NCBI RefSeq assembly: GCF_016909495.1
Contig: NZ_JAFBFW010000004.1
Location: 186,001-250,000, forward strand
Direction of reading: 5' to 3'
Source: Pantoea coffeiphila
GTDB taxonomy: Bacteria; Pseudomonadota; Gammaproteobacteria; Enterobacterales; Enterobacteriaceae
DNA: 64,000 bases
The position numbers and the translations under genes are program-made. Positions 31,253-41,931 of the stretch are shown here, in pieces (within the stretch, counting starts at the first letter, position 1; every line of letters begins with the position of its first letter). The notes beneath the pieces are model-generated. The model saw nothing but the letters and a program-made list of their open reading frames with translations, searched no databases and was not told where the DNA came from.

Positions 31253-33946
31253 TCAGAACTTCAGCGTGACGCTTCCGCGCAGCGTTCGGCCAGGGCCCGG
31301 CTGCGGCATGATGCTTAAGGCATCAACATAGTAGCGATCCGTCAGGTTATCGATATTCAGATCGAAGCTGGCGTTTTGATTCAGCTGGTAGCTGGCATAC
31401 AGATCGATCAACGCGTACGGGTTCCATTTAGAAGCCTGGATTGAACCAACGCCCAGCGACTGCGTGGTTTTTTCGCTGCCGTCGCCGATCCCTTCGGTAT
31501 AGCGGCTGCCGATCCAGTTAAACCGCGTGCCCACGGTCAGTTTATTGTCAAGGAAACGGCTACCGAGGTTCATCGTGACGGTATCCTTCGGCGGCACCTG
31601 CTGCAGGGCAAAGCTGTTGTAGATCCCGCCCGCCGCGCACTCGGTGTATTCCGGGTTAATACTGCCAGGGACGGCACAGAACATCACGTGGGTATAGTGG
31701 TTCCAGCCGATGCTACCGAACACTTTACCGGTATCGTATTCGGCAGAAACTTCATAACCACGCATCTCTGCCTTCCGCAGATTGACGCGGCCCAATGTGT
31801 ACCAGGTAAACCATGGAGTTTCCATCGGAATATTGGAACGGGTGATGTAGTTATCAATATGGTTGTCAAAGTAAGCGGCATGCAGACGAACTTTATCATC
31901 CGGCAGGAACACGCCATCGCGCAGGAAGTTAATCCCCAGCTCATAGCTGCGCGCCTGCTCCGGTTTCACCGGGTTATCAGAAACCGGCATGCCAAAGGAC
32001 GGGCTGGTCAGCGATTCAAAGATGCTCGGGTTACGCATCACGTTGCTGTATTTCGCATACGGCTTAACGCCTTCCCAGGGTTCCACCGTCACGCTGGCGA
32101 TCCGCGACCAGCCTTTGTCCGTACGCTCGTAAGGCTCCGCAAGCGTGGGGGCATTATCCAGGGTTTTATAGTGCTGATAGCGCAGGTTGCCGTTCAGCGT
32201 CAGCCAGTCCTGGGGTTTCCACTCGACGGTGGTAAACGCGCTGCTTTCACGACGATTGCCTTCGCGTGGCTGAGGCATCGCAAATGACGGATCGTTATAG
32301 ACGATGCCGTCCGGGCTACCAACGTCTTCACGGGTGTAGCCGCCGCCGTATTCAACGCTTAAATCCCCTACCGGGGTATTAAACAGTGAAGTGTTAGAGA
32401 GTGTGCCCCCCCAACGTTCGGAACCCACCAGCATCGCCGCACTGGTTAACCTGTAGTTGAGACCAGAGTAGTTGGTGGCATTCGCACGGTTATCCACCTT
32501 ATTATAGAAGGTGTTGATCTTCAGATTGATGAGGTCGGTTTCTTCCGGCTGCCAGTTATAACGTGCGGTCCAGGTATCCAGAGTGATATTGCTGAGCTGC
32601 CCCTGATAAACACCTTCACTGACAAAGTAGGTTGATCCGAGCTGGTAGCCATAGTCGCTGATGTACTTGCTGTACCCCACGTCCAGCGTCTGATTATCCA
32701 CCATCTTCAGCTTGCCCTTCAGCAGCCAGGACTCATTGTTCAACGAGGTGTTCAGCACCTGCTCGCCACCGCGATAGGCACTGAGACCACCGTTAGTCCA
32801 TTTTTCGTTATTATACCGGTCAATAATTGTCGTTACATAGGGCTGATTGCCACCATGTTTACCGGCATAGTAGTTGCCATTGTAACGTTGAGCATAGGCA
32901 GCCACCCCCTCGAAATACTCCGTCGTTCCAGCGATAGCGATACTGCCAGATCCACCGGTGGCTTCAAACAGCCCCGGGCGGTTAGTATCGTTATCGTAAT
33001 AGACATCGGTAGGCGGGCCGTTATAGCTGTAACCCAGGAACCCTTTCATCCCCGCACGCGTTCCCTCACGCGGCACCTTACCGCTGTTGCCGTTAAATCC
33101 GCCCTTCAGCCGCACGCCGATCGTCTCACCCGGCAGCAGAATGTCCTTCGCGCTGATGGTGTTAACGCGCACCACGCCACCGGTGGCACCGACGGCATCT
33201 GCGCCCATACTCGCCCCCTTCTCAATCGAGACAGAGCCGATGAAGTCCGGGTCAATATAGCTGCGTGAGTTAGAGCCGTTGTATCCCTGATAAATAGAAG
33301 TTTCCTGACTTGAACCATCAACAATCACCGGCACGCGGCCCTGGCCCTGCATGCCGCGAATATTAACGTCCAGCGCGCCGGAGTTGCGAGCATCGCCGTT
33401 CAGTACGCCCGGCACGCCGGAGAGGAAGTCGCCCACTGAGGTGCCGCGGAAGCGTTCCACCTGCTCACCGGACAGGTAAGCGCTGGAACCTGCGGATTCA
33501 TAAGGTGCATCGGCCGGAGTGCCGCCCGCTTTGGCATTTACGGTAATGGTGCCGAGCATCAGCGAATCATCGCCTGCCGCAGCGGTGGTTGCTGACTGGC
33601 TCAGCGTGACCGTGTTGCTGCCGGTAAAGCTGTAGCTGAGCCCGGTTCCCTGCAACAGCCGGGAGAGCGCGTCAGCCGGGGTGGTGGTCGCCGTAACGCC
33701 GGCAGAACGCTGCCCTGCTGCATATTCCGGCAGATAGCTGACCTGCATGCCAGACTGGCGGCCGAAGTCGGCCAGCGCCGACGAGAGCGAGCCGCCGGGA
33801 ATACGGAAGTTAACCTGTTTTGCCTCTTCCGCCTGCACGGCAAACGGCAGCGCAGCCAGTGACAGCGTGATACTGCCGAGCAGCGTGGCGCTGAGCAGTC
33901 GTGTTCCGACGCGACGCCCCACATTCATTTTCACTGACGAACTCAT
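31253..33946 (-). CDS. TonB-dependent outer-membrane receptor with STN signalling domain
   Basis: 897 residues. The signal peptide ends near AVQA (~39). Residues ~43-115 are an STN (secretin/TonB short N-terminal) domain: NFRIPGGSLSSALADFGRQSGMQVSYLPE and ADALSRLLQGTGLSYSF. The plug domain follows (~145-265; VRNIRGMQGQGRVP-type block, VIVDGSSQE, IEKGASMGADAVGATGGVVRVNT), then a 22-strand barrel ending in LRGSVTLKF. The barrel includes VMRNPSIFES at the position where heme receptors have the FRAP motif. AGGA is four bases before the ATG. Context (tonB, hemophilin-like cargo, Slam) suggests heme or hemophore uptake. No sigma/anti-sigma pair, the usual STN partners, is present nearby. Confidence 0.88.
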   Translation of the reverse strand: MSSSVKMNVGRRVGTRLLSATLLGSITLSLAALPFAVQAEEAKQVNFRIPGGSLSSALADFGRQSGMQVSYLPEYAAGQRSAGVTATTTPADALSRLLQGTGLSYSFTGSNTVTLSQSATTAAAGDDSLMLGTITVNAKAGGTPADAPYESAGSSAYLSGEQVERFRGTSVGDFLSGVPGVLNGDARNSGALDVNIRGMQGQGRVPVIVDGSSQETSIYQGYNGSNSRSYIDPDFIGSVSIEKGASMGADAVGATGGVVRVNTISAKDILLPGETIGVRLKGGFNGNSGKVPREGTRAGMKGFLGYSYNGPPTDVYYDNDTNRPGLFEATGGSGSIAIAGTTEYFEGVAAYAQRYNGNYYAGKHGGNQPYVTTIIDRYNNEKWTNGGLSAYRGGEQVLNTSLNNESWLLKGKLKMVDNQTLDVGYSKYISDYGYQLGSTYFVSEGVYQGQLSNITLDTWTARYNWQPEETDLINLKINTFYNKVDNRANATNYSGLNYRLTSAAMLVGSERWGGTLSNTSLFNTPVGDLSVEYGGGYTREDVGSPDGIVYNDPSFAMPQPREGNRRESSAFTTVEWKPQDWLTLNGNLRYQHYKTLDNAPTLAEPYERTDKGWSRIASVTVEPWEGVKPYAKYSNVMRNPSIFESLTSPSFGMPVSDNPVKPEQARSYELGINFLRDGVFLPDDKVRLHAAYFDNHIDNYITRSNIPMETPWFTWYTLGRVNLRKAEMRGYEVSAEYDTGKVFGSIGWNHYTHVMFCAVPGSINPEYTECAAGGIYNSFALQQVPPKDTVTMNLGSRFLDNKLTVGTRFNWIGSRYTEGIGDGSEKTTQSLGVGSIQASKWNPYALIDLYASYQLNQNASFDLNIDNLTDRYYVDALSIMPQPGPGRTLRGSVTLKF

Positions 33947-34056
33947 TAGATCCTGGTCCCCTGATGGTAAGCACGGTGTTATGCATCGATTTTTAGTTGA
34001 TCGATGTCTGTCTGGTTACTACAACGATTAGGGATAGGATTTTTTTGGTGTTTATG

Positions 34057-34078
34057 AAAATAAATGCGTTTTTATTTT
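34057..34078. promoter_or_regulatory. AT-rich palindrome upstream of the receptor gene
   Basis: Exact eight-base arms AAAATAAA (34057-34064) and TTTATTTT (34071-34078) around TGCGTT, ~115 bases upstream of the receptor ATG. It could be an operator; it does not fit the Fur consensus. AT-rich arms of this size can arise by chance. Confidence 0.25.
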
Positions 34079-34185
34079 AAAAATTCTGTAGAGGTCTCAG
34101 TTATTTACGTACTAATTTTAGGGGTAATGCAGGGATAAGTGGTTGCGCTGGCTGGCCCCTAAGCACCATAGCCAGCAGCAAAGAA

Positions 34186-36018
34186 TCAGAACGGAAACAG
34201 CCGTGGAATCAACAGCACGCTAACCACCATCACAATCAGCGTAAACGGCACTCCAACCTTCACAAAATCAAAGAAACGATACCCGCCAGGCGCACAAACC
34301 AGCGTATTCACCGGGGAAGAAACCGGCGTCATAAACGCCGCCGATGCCGCTACGGCCACCGCCATAGTAAACGGATAAGGCGACACGCCCATCTGATGCG
34401 CGGCCGCCACGCCAATCGGCGCCATCAGCACCGCCGTAGCGGTATTGGAAATAAACAGCCCAATGGTGGCGCAGAGCACAAACAGACAGACCAGCATCAC
34501 CTGCGGACTGTGCCCACCCGCCAGCTGCATTAACCCGTCAACGATTAGCGCAACGCCGCCGGTCTTTTGCAGCGCAAGCGCGAAAGGCATCATTCCGATA
34601 ATCAGAATCAGCCCCGGCCAGTGAATCGACCGCCACGCGCTTTCCGCATCAATACAGCGGAACTTGCCCATCAGCAGGCAGGCAATTATTGCAGCAATAG
34701 GATTGGGGATCTCCTCGGTGAGCATCATCGCCACCATCAGCGCCAGGCAGAACAGCGCATGCGGAGCCTGACTGCTGGCCGGTGCGACCTCATCCACCTC
34801 GGCAGGCAGGTTCAGCACCATAAAATCGCGCTGGGTCTGCTGCTGGATCTGGGCAATCTTTTTCCAGTCGCCCATCACCAGCAGGATATCGCCCAGCGCC
34901 AGTGGCTCATCGGTAAAGGCGCTTTCCAGCACCTCGCTGCCGCGCCGCATCCCCACTACGCTAATGCCGTAACGCGAACGAAAAGCGATTTCCCTCAGGC
35001 TTTTGCCCTGTAGCGGTGAGTCGGCCAGTAGCGACACTTCAGCCATGCCGACGTCGCGGGCGCGATCGGAAAAGTATTCGCCGCGCAGCACCATGGGTTC
35101 CAGCTGCTGACTGGTGCAAAACTCGCGCAGATCGATCTCAGCGGCAGACATATCAATCAGCAGCACGTCGCCGCTGCGAAACTCGGTGGTACCGGTGACC
35201 GGCACCATCACCCGACGGAATTTACGCCAGCGCTCCAGGCCCACCACGCTGGCACCGAAGCGCTCGCGCAGCTGTAAATCGTCAAGTCGATGGCCAATCA
35301 GCGGAGAATCCGGGCGAATAGCCAGGCGGCGAGCACGGCCGCTCAGGCGGTATTGATGGATGAGTTCGCGGAAGGTGCGACGCGCCTGCCCCGGCCGGTC
35401 GGCAGCGGTCGGCGTCACCAGCCAGAAACGCGCCAGCAGCATATAGCCAATACCCAACAGCAGCACCACCAGCCCAATCGGCGTAACGGCGAAAAAGCCG
35501 AAACCGTTCAGCCCCTCGCGCACCAGCTCGCTGTTCACCACCAGGTTGGGCGGCGTGGCGACCAGCGTCATCATCCCGCTGATCAATCCGGCGAAGCTTA
35601 ACGGCATCATCAGGCGGCCGGGGGAGCTGTTAATTTTAACGGCGACGCTCAACACCACCGGAATAAAAATCGCTACCACACCGGTCGAGCTCATTACCGC
35701 GCCCAGCCCGGCGACGGTTAGCATCAGCAGCACCACCACGCGGCTCTCACTGTTGCCGGCCACTTTAATCAGCCACTCGCCCAGCTGCAGCGCCACGCCG
35801 GTGCGCACCAGCCCTTCACCGACTACAAACAGCGCGGCGATCAGGATCACGTTAGGATCGCTGAAGCCGAGCGTTGCCTCCTGCAGCGTCAGCGTGCCGC
35901 TCAGCACAAAGGCAATAATGACCAGCAGCGCAACGACTTCCATACGCAGCTTGCCGGTAATAAAAAGCATCACCACAAAAGCCAGCAGGCAAAGTACCCA
36001 GAGCAGTTGATTGTTCAC
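34186..36018 (-). CDS. yfbS: SLC13-type transporter with TrkA-C domains
   Basis: 610 residues, same length as E. coli YfbS. Two halves of transmembrane helices (~1-190 and ~405-610) flank two cytosolic TrkA-C (RCK-C) domains (~220-385; [19 protein letters not shown] and [25 protein letters not shown]). Conserved [17 protein letters not shown] near 525 is a typical divalent anion:Na+ symporter signature. Substrate unknown. It follows hxpA, behind a terminator; its 3' side is the right border of the inserted locus. Confidence 0.93.
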   Translation of the reverse strand: MNNQLLWVLCLLAFVVMLFITGKLRMEVVALLVIIAFVLSGTLTLQEATLGFSDPNVILIAALFVVGEGLVRTGVALQLGEWLIKVAGNSESRVVVLLMLTVAGLGAVMSSTGVVAIFIPVVLSVAVKINSSPGRLMMPLSFAGLISGMMTLVATPPNLVVNSELVREGLNGFGFFAVTPIGLVVLLLGIGYMLLARFWLVTPTAADRPGQARRTFRELIHQYRLSGRARRLAIRPDSPLIGHRLDDLQLRERFGASVVGLERWRKFRRVMVPVTGTTEFRSGDVLLIDMSAAEIDLREFCTSQQLEPMVLRGEYFSDRARDVGMAEVSLLADSPLQGKSLREIAFRSRYGISVVGMRRGSEVLESAFTDEPLALGDILLVMGDWKKIAQIQQQTQRDFMVLNLPAEVDEVAPASSQAPHALFCLALMVAMMLTEEIPNPIAAIIACLLMGKFRCIDAESAWRSIHWPGLILIIGMMPFALALQKTGGVALIVDGLMQLAGGHSPQVMLVCLFVLCATIGLFISNTATAVLMAPIGVAAAHQMGVSPYPFTMAVAVAASAAFMTPVSSPVNTLVCAPGGYRFFDFVKVGVPFTLIVMVVSVLLIPRLFPF

Positions 36019-36062
36019 GGCAGATTCCCGTCAGGCGGCTACAGTTGCCAACAGCATGACAT

Positions 36063-36087
36063 AAAAAAACCCCGCAATAGCGGGGTT
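36063..36087 (-). terminator. rho-independent terminator of hxpA/yfbU
   Basis: On minus directly after the hxpA stop: eight-pair stem AACCCCGC/GCGGGGTT with a four-base loop and a run of seven T residues. Confidence 0.92.
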
Positions 36088-36098
36088 AAATCAAGGGA

Positions 36099-36758
36099 TT
36101 AGTGCTTACGATGGACATTGACCGTCCCGTCAGGATCGCGGTGTACGATCAGTTCTTCCAGCGAGGTCAGCGCCATATCCACTTCATTGAGGCGCGGCGC
36201 ATCGGCAGGCGCGTTAACCGCCACCACGTGGCAGCCTGCCGCCAGACCGGAAAGAATACCCGCAGCGGCATCTTCCACCACCACGCACTCTTCCGGCTCC
36301 AGGCCCAGCAGATGCGCACCCAGCAGGTAGGCATCCGGCTCCGGTTTTCCGTGCTCAACGCGCTCGGCGGTGACAAAAGCATGCGGTTCCGGCAGCCCGG
36401 TTGCGCCATGGCGGGCGCTGGCCACCGGCACAGAGCCGGAGGTCACGATCGCCCAGGGGATCTCCAGCTCGTCGAGCGTTGCCAGCAGGGATAATGCCCC
36501 CGGCAAAGCCACAATGCCGTCCGTGTCTTCAGCTTCCAGGCGCTCAAGGGCCAGAAACTCCTTCTGCACCTCTTCAGCCGAGGCGCCCTGCATAAAGTGA
36601 CGCAGTGAGGTGATAGCCTGCTTACCGTGGATAAAAGCCAGGATCTCTTCGGTATCAATCCCCCGACGACGCCCCCAGTTACTCCAGGCCCGCTCCACAA
36701 CCATCAGGGAATCTACCAGCGTGCCATCCAGATCGAACAGAAAACCTTTACACTTCAC
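36099..36758 (-). CDS. hxpA: HAD-family sugar-phosphate phosphatase
   Basis: 219 residues (E. coli YfbT/HxpA 216). It dephosphorylates sugar phosphates (hexitol/hexose phosphates in E. coli) in the cytosol. HAD motifs: FDLDGTLVDS (catalytic Asp pair), VTSGS, KPEPDAYLLGA (Lys) and VVEDAAAG. The frame is open to 36806, but a GTG at 36758 has AGGA seven bases upstream and gives VKCKGFLFDLDGTL, the E. coli N terminus, so I use that. Thirteen bases after yfbU. Confidence 0.92.
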   Translation of the reverse strand: MKCKGFLFDLDGTLVDSLMVVERAWSNWGRRRGIDTEEILAFIHGKQAITSLRHFMQGASAEEVQKEFLALERLEAEDTDGIVALPGALSLLATLDELEIPWAIVTSGSVPVASARHGATGLPEPHAFVTAERVEHGKPEPDAYLLGAHLLGLEPEECVVVEDAAAGILSGLAAGCHVVAVNAPADAPRLNEVDMALTSLEELIVHRDPDGTVNVHRKH

Positions 36759-36771
36759 TGCGACGTCCTCA

Positions 36772-37266
36772 TCAGGCGTTAATAATTTGTGCGATTTCGT
36801 TCGCACTCAAATGATACTGTCGCGGACAATTGTGCCATACAGCAAGCATTCGTTGATACTTTTCCCACATCGGAACCTGCGCATCAAACCGGTGACTGCC
36901 CGCAGGAAAATGCGTATAGCGCCCTTCGCGCTCGACCATAAAGCGCGTATAGCCGAGGTAGCGCCCTTCGGTGTTGCCGTCGAAGCCAAGAAATTGCAGC
37001 CTGCGCGGATCGATATCCTGCGCATCTTTCAGATTACTCCAGGATATATGCAGCGCGTGGTGCATCTCCATCATTGCCAGCAGCGTGCGGCATTCAGCTT
37101 CGGGTAGCTGACTCAGTTCGCTGTCCAGCTCGCGCATCTGCAAACCATAGCCGCGCTTGATGATGGTCTGGCAGCGCTGGTAGTGCGCGGCGTTTTCGGC
37201 ATCAAGCATGGCCATAATCTGGTACTGATTGGAAAGAATTAAACGTTGGGCTGGGGTCATGTCCAT
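36772..37266 (-). CDS. yfbU: YfbU family protein
   Basis: 164 residues, UPF0304 family, essentially colinear with E. coli YfbU ([67 protein letters not shown]). The molecular role is not known to me; overproduction of the E. coli protein has been linked to toxicity. It is co-transcribed with hxpA, thirteen bases upstream of it. Confidence 0.93.
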   Translation of the reverse strand: MDMTPAQRLILSNQYQIMAMLDAENAAHYQRCQTIIKRGYGLQMRELDSELSQLPEAECRTLLAMMEMHHALHISWSNLKDAQDIDPRRLQFLGFDGNTEGRYLGYTRFMVEREGRYTHFPAGSHRFDAQVPMWEKYQRMLAVWHNCPRQYHLSANEIAQIINA

Positions 37267-37411
37267 CGGGGGGCTCCCTGGTTGCGGAAATTAAGTTGTG
37301 GATAAGGATCTCACAGCCGCGTGGGGAGCTTCTTTGATGCAAAACGGGTTTCCAGATGAAAACCCGCTAAGGAATAACGTAACGCGTTAATCGATGAACA
37401 ATCGTGACAGA

Positions 37412-37864
37412 TCAGAGATCGTCGAGGAAAGTTTTATCCAACTGCTTGAACGCGCGCTTCAGCACATCTGCCAGTGACTGATAGGTCGGTTTGCCTTCCA
37501 CTGGTGCAATCGCCTGCCCCGCCGCCTGCAGCTTTTCACGCACGTCGTGGAACCAGGTCAATAATGTCGGCGGCAGAGGAGTAATCGATCGCTTGCCCAG
37601 CCACCACAGCCCCTGCATCGGCAGGCTGCAGGCAAACAGCGCTGTAGCAACCGCCGGGCCAAGCTGACCGCCCAGTGCGATCTGCCAGGTCAGTGTAAAC
37701 ACCGCCAGCGGTGGCATAAATGCAATTGCAAAACGCGTGGCGCGTGTGACCCTGTTTTCAGGAAACACCGGCGCAAGACGCTTATCGACAGGCCAGGTTT
37801 TCATATAATGCTGCCCATTTTGGAACAGCTTGAACCAACCTACGGAGCCGGATTCATTCGCCAT
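37412..37864 (-). CDS. yfbV: YfbV/TMIP membrane protein (DUF412)
   Basis: 150 residues, UPF0208 family. In E. coli YfbV insulates the Ter macrodomain by limiting MatP-mediated constraint. Two transmembrane helices around residues 46-90 ([39 protein letters not shown]) and a soluble C terminus ([21 protein letters not shown]). Start at ATG 37864 with GAGG six bases upstream; the longer frame begins at a TTG that overlaps that site. Divergent from ackA. Confidence 0.92.
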   Translation of the reverse strand: MANESGSVGWFKLFQNGQHYMKTWPVDKRLAPVFPENRVTRATRFAIAFMPPLAVFTLTWQIALGGQLGPAVATALFACSLPMQGLWWLGKRSITPLPPTLLTWFHDVREKLQAAGQAIAPVEGKPTYQSLADVLKRAFKQLDKTFLDDL

Positions 37865-38202
37865 AGCGGACCTCAACTTCAGAGATAAAAATTAAAAAAA
37901 AACCGCAATACACCAACTTTACATGACATTATTCAAAATATTTTGTCTTTATGGGCCACTCTGGTTATCCTGAGCGCGTTTTCGACCCTGGACAGCGAGC
38001 AACTGCGGTCAACAACTGGTCGGGCCATGAAAGATCGAACAGGATTTAAAAAAATCCCGTAAAATATCCAAAATTTTTTACTGCCGATATCTGTAAAGTT
38101 CTCGTCAGTATGACATGTGTCATTAATGTACCAGCTTTCATGCGCTACGCTGATAGTCTGTTTGACTTTTATTTCGCCACTTTTAGATAAATAGGACCTT
38201 CC
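37865..38202. other. yfbV/ackA divergent regulatory region
   Basis: 338 bases, mostly AT-rich, with promoters for both genes expected. I see a short palindrome ATGACA-TG-TGTCAT at 38110-38123, about 80 bases before the ackA start, and no other element I would defend. A TTGACT/GATAAA pair at 38162-38191 is too close to the ackA ATG to serve it. Confidence 0.55.
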
Positions 38203-39405
38203 ATGTCGAGTAAGTTAGTACTGGTTCTGAACTGCGGTAGTTCTTCCCTTAAGTTTGCCATCATCGATCCGGCAAACGGTGACGAATTCCTGTCAGGTTT
38301 AGCTGAATGCTTCCACCTGCCGGAAGCCCGTATCAAATGGAAACTGGACGGCGCTAAACAGGAAGCGGCTCTGGGTGCCGGCGCGGCGCACAGTGAAGCA
38401 CTAAACTTCATGGTTAAAACTATTCTGGCACAAAAACCAGAACTTTCAGCACAAATCGCGGCAATCGGTCACCGTATCGTTCACGGCGGCGAGAAACTGA
38501 CCCAATCCGTGCTGATTGACGATTCTGTTATCCAGGGCATCAAAGACGCTTCTGATTTTGCACCGCTGCACAACCCGGCACACCTGATCGGTATTGATGA
38601 AGCGCTGAAAAACTTCCCGCATCTGGCTGATAAAAACGTGGCCGTTTTCGATACCGCTTTCCATCAGACCATGCCGGAAGAGTCTTACCTCTACGCTCTG
38701 CCGTACAAACTGTATAAAGAACACGGCGTTCGTCGCTACGGCGCACACGGCACCAGCCACTACTATGTGACTCAGGAAGCGGCAAAAGTTCTGAACAAGC
38801 CGGTTGAAGACGTGAACATTATCACCTGCCACCTCGGCAACGGCGGTTCCGTTTCAGCTATCCGCAACGGCATTTGCGTTGACACCTCTATGGGCCTGAC
38901 CCCGCTGGAAGGCCTGGTGATGGGCACCCGCAGTGGTGACATCGACCCTGCTGTGGTCTTCTTCCTGCACGACACACTGGGCATGAACGTTGACGCCATC
39001 AACAAGCTGCTGACCAAAGAGTCTGGCCTGCTGGGCCTGACTGAAGTGACCAGCGACTGCCGCTATGTTGAAGATAACTACGACACCAAAGCCGATGCAA
39101 AACGTGCGATGGACGTATACTGCCACCGTCTGGCCAAGTATATCGGTGCCTACGCGGCGCTGATGGATGGCCGCCTGGATGCGGTTATCTTCACCGGCGG
39201 TATCGGTGAAAACGCGGCGATGGTGCGTGAACTGTCGCTGGGCAAACTGGCGCTGCTGGGCTTCGAGGTTGACCACGAGCGTAACCTGGCTGCCCGCTTC
39301 GGCAAATCAGGCTTCATCAATAAAGAAGGCACCCGTCCGGCCATCGTGATCCCAACCAATGAAGAGTTGGTTATCGCGCAGGACGCAGCCCGCCTGACCG
39401 CTTAA
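38203..39405 (+). CDS. ackA: acetate kinase
   Basis: 400 residues, same as E. coli. It interconverts acetyl phosphate + ADP and acetate + ATP. ASKHA fold markers: [14 protein letters not shown] (phosphate-1, ~6-19), [11 protein letters not shown] (Arg ~91), [12 protein letters not shown] (His ~180), [11 protein letters not shown] (~208-218) and [14 protein letters not shown] (~330-343). AGGA lies six bases before the ATG. Forms the acetate node with pta, 137 bases downstream. Confidence 0.98.
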   Translation: MSSKLVLVLNCGSSSLKFAIIDPANGDEFLSGLAECFHLPEARIKWKLDGAKQEAALGAGAAHSEALNFMVKTILAQKPELSAQIAAIGHRIVHGGEKLTQSVLIDDSVIQGIKDASDFAPLHNPAHLIGIDEALKNFPHLADKNVAVFDTAFHQTMPEESYLYALPYKLYKEHGVRRYGAHGTSHYYVTQEAAKVLNKPVEDVNIITCHLGNGGSVSAIRNGICVDTSMGLTPLEGLVMGTRSGDIDPAVVFFLHDTLGMNVDAINKLLTKESGLLGLTEVTSDCRYVEDNYDTKADAKRAMDVYCHRLAKYIGAYAALMDGRLDAVIFTGGIGENAAMVRELSLGKLALLGFEVDHERNLAARFGKSGFINKEGTRPAIVIPTNEELVIAQDAARLTA

Positions 39406-39414
39406 TTTACTAAT

Positions 39415-39445
39415 CTCCGTCAGCTCAGGCTGACGGAGTTGTTTT
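39415..39445 (+). terminator. terminator-like hairpin between ackA and pta
   Basis: Ten-pair perfect stem CTCCGTCAGC/GCTGACGGAG with a four-base loop, then TTGTTTT, ten bases after the ackA stop. It would partially end the ackA transcript and leave pta to readthrough or its own promoter. Confidence 0.75.
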
Positions 39446-39542
39446 CAGAGAGCAGAAGTAACGATATAGCCCTGGTTTGCGCTGCAAAAATGCCATCGGT
39501 ACTGATGCAGACGGATAAATGCAGGCTATTAGAGAGGTTATC

Positions 39543-41687
39543 GTGTCTCGTACTATTATGTTAATCCCTACCGGCACCAGCGTCGGCCTGACCAGCGTCA
39601 GCCTGGGCGTAATTCGTGCTATGGAACGTAAAGGCGTTCGTCTGAGCGTGTTTAAACCGATCGCTCAGCCGCGTACCGGCGGCAATGCGCCGGATCAGAC
39701 CACCACCATCATCCGCAAAAACTCCAGCATCCCGGCCGCCGAGCCGCTGGCAATGAGCCGCGTGGAGTCTCTGCTGGGTTCCAACCAGCAGGACGTGCTG
39801 ATGGAAGAGATCATCGCTCGCTACCACGAAAACACCCGCGATGCGGAAGTGGTGCTGGTGGAAGGTCTGGTGCCAACGCGCAAGCATCAGTTCGCGCAGT
39901 CGCTGAACTATGAAATCGCTAAAACGCTGAATGCTGAAATTGTGTTCGTCATGGCGTTGGGCAACGATTCTCCGGCGCAGCTGAAAGAGCGCATCGAGCT
40001 GACTCAAAGCAGCTTCGGCGGCAGCAAGAATAAAAATATTACCGGCGTGATCATCAACAAGCTGAACGCACCGGTGGACGAACAGGGCCGCACCCGCCCC
40101 GACCTGTCCGAAATCTTTGATGATTCCACCAAGGCTAACGTCGCCAACATCGATCCGAAGCAGCTGTTTGCTAACAGCCCGCTGCCGGTTCTGGGCTGCG
40201 TGCCGTGGAGCTTCGATCTGATCGCCACGCGCGCCATCGATATGTGCCGTCACCTGAACGCACGTATCCTCAACGAAGGCGATATCCAGACCCGTCGTAT
40301 CAAGTCTGTGACCTTCTGCGCACGTAGCCTGCCGCATATGCTTGAGCATTTCCGCCCGGGCTCGCTGCTGGTGACCTCCGCAGACCGCCCTGACGTGCTG
40401 GTTGCCGCCTGCCTGGCCGCCATGAACGGCGTGGAAATTGGTGCGATCCTGCTGACCGGTGGTTATGCAATCGATGCGCCTATCCAGAAACTGTGCGAGC
40501 GCGCATTCCAGACCGGCCTGCCGGTATTTATGGTGGATACCAACACCTGGCAGACTTCTCTGAGCCTGCAAAGCTTCAACCTGGAAGTGCCAACCGACGA
40601 TACTCAGCGCATTGAGCGCGTGCAGGAATACGTTGCCAGCCATATCGACGCCGAGTGGGTCGAGTCGCTGACTGCGGCTTCCGAGCGCAGCCGTCGTCTG
40701 TCTCCGCCAGCCTTCCGCTACCAGCTGACCGAGCTGGCGCGTAAAGCCGGTAAACGTATCGTTCTGCCGGAAGGCGACGAGCCGCGTACCGTGAAAGCGG
40801 CAGCCATCTGTGCCGAGCGCGGCATCGCTACCTGTATTCTTCTGGGTAACCCGGAAGAGATCCAGCGCGTTGCGGCTGCACAGGGCGTTGAGCTGGGCAA
40901 AGGCATTGAGATTGTTGACCCGGCAGTGGTGCGTGAAAACTACGTTGCCCGCCTGGTTGAACTGCGTAAGAGCAAAGGCATGACCGAAGTGGTCGCGCAG
41001 GAGCAGCTGGAAGACAACGTGATGCTGGGCACCATGATGCTGGAAGCCAGTGAAGTTGACGGTCTGGTATCCGGTGCGGTGCACACAACGGCAAACACCA
41101 TTCGTCCGCCGCTGCAGCTGATCAAAACCGCGCCAAACAGCTCGCTGGTCTCTTCCGTGTTCTTCATGCTGCTGCCTGAGCAGGTTCTGGTTTATGGCGA
41201 CTGCGCCATTAACCCGGACCCGAACCCGGAGCAGCTGGCAGAGATCGCCATTCAGTCAGCGGATTCCGCGACTGCCTTCGGTATTGAGCCGCGCGTTGCG
41301 ATGATCTCCTACTCTACCGGTAACTCCGGTGCCGGTAGCGACGTTGAGAAAGTGCGTGAAGCGACCCGCATCGCGCAGGAAAAACGTCCGGATCTGGTTA
41401 TCGATGGTCCGCTGCAGTATGACGCCGCGATCATGGACGATGTTGCCAAGTCTAAGGCACCAAACTCCCCGGTTGCCGGCCGTGCTACGGTGTTTATCTT
41501 CCCGGATCTGAACACCGGTAACACCACTTACAAAGCGGTACAGCGTTCTGCGGATCTGATTTCCATCGGTCCAATGCTGCAGGGTATGCGTAAGCCGGTG
41601 AACGACCTGTCTCGCGGTGCGCTGGTGGATGATATTGTCTACACCATCGCGCTGACGGCGATTCAGTCCAAGCAGGCTGAAGGTTGA
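39543..41687 (+). CDS. pta: phosphate acetyltransferase
   Basis: 714 residues, identical length to E. coli Pta. It makes acetyl phosphate from acetyl-CoA. The N-terminal ~230 residues form a P-loop/CobQ-like domain ([18 protein letters not shown]), a DRTGG domain follows (~230-350), and the catalytic C-terminal domain (~390-714) holds [33 protein letters not shown] and [20 protein letters not shown]. An ATG eight codons upstream (39519) opens the frame, but the GTG at 39543 ([13 protein letters not shown]) has GAGG five bases before it and matches the family, so GTG is the start. Confidence 0.97.
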   Translation: MSRTIMLIPTGTSVGLTSVSLGVIRAMERKGVRLSVFKPIAQPRTGGNAPDQTTTIIRKNSSIPAAEPLAMSRVESLLGSNQQDVLMEEIIARYHENTRDAEVVLVEGLVPTRKHQFAQSLNYEIAKTLNAEIVFVMALGNDSPAQLKERIELTQSSFGGSKNKNITGVIINKLNAPVDEQGRTRPDLSEIFDDSTKANVANIDPKQLFANSPLPVLGCVPWSFDLIATRAIDMCRHLNARILNEGDIQTRRIKSVTFCARSLPHMLEHFRPGSLLVTSADRPDVLVAACLAAMNGVEIGAILLTGGYAIDAPIQKLCERAFQTGLPVFMVDTNTWQTSLSLQSFNLEVPTDDTQRIERVQEYVASHIDAEWVESLTAASERSRRLSPPAFRYQLTELARKAGKRIVLPEGDEPRTVKAAAICAERGIATCILLGNPEEIQRVAAAQGVELGKGIEIVDPAVVRENYVARLVELRKSKGMTEVVAQEQLEDNVMLGTMMLEASEVDGLVSGAVHTTANTIRPPLQLIKTAPNSSLVSSVFFMLLPEQVLVYGDCAINPDPNPEQLAEIAIQSADSATAFGIEPRVAMISYSTGNSGAGSDVEKVREATRIAQEKRPDLVIDGPLQYDAAIMDDVAKSKAPNSPVAGRATVFIFPDLNTGNTTYKAVQRSADLISIGPMLQGMRKPVNDLSRGALVDDIVYTIALTAIQSKQAEG

Positions 41688-41737
41688 TTTAAGCTCTGAT
41701 GCAGTAGCAGGTCTTACGGCCTGATGCTGATCGATTA

Positions 41738-41770
41738 AAGCCGCTATCTTTTGGGATAGCGGCTTTTTTT
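41738..41770 (+). terminator. rho-independent terminator of pta
   Basis: Eleven-pair stem AAGCCGCTATC/GATAGCGGCTT with a six-base loop, ending in a run of seven T residues, ~50 bases after the pta stop. Confidence 0.95.
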
Positions 41771-41931
41771 ATGGCCGGTGGCAAGGGACTGAATATCTGG
41801 ATGTTGCGGCTGTAGTTCTGGATATTACGATCTCCCGGTGGTGTTGCTGTAATACCAGGAAATGGGTGCCCAGCCTGCAAATCAAACGCTGAACAAACCC
41901 TGAATCACCGTCAGACAGCTCTGTAATAACG

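Noticed and set aside
34040-34090. Fur box upstream of the TonB-dependent receptor
   Set aside because: The best alignment gave about 9 of 19 positions, no better than expected from the AT content; only the plain palindrome is recorded.
38162-38191. TTGACT/GATAAA as the ackA promoter
   Set aside because: The predicted start would fall after the ackA ribosome site, leaving no translatable leader.
39561-41084. 507-codon open frame on minus, antisense to pta
   Set aside because: Shadow of the GC-rich third-position pattern of pta. No ribosome site; the translation is low-complexity His/Gln/Arg-rich with no family resemblance.
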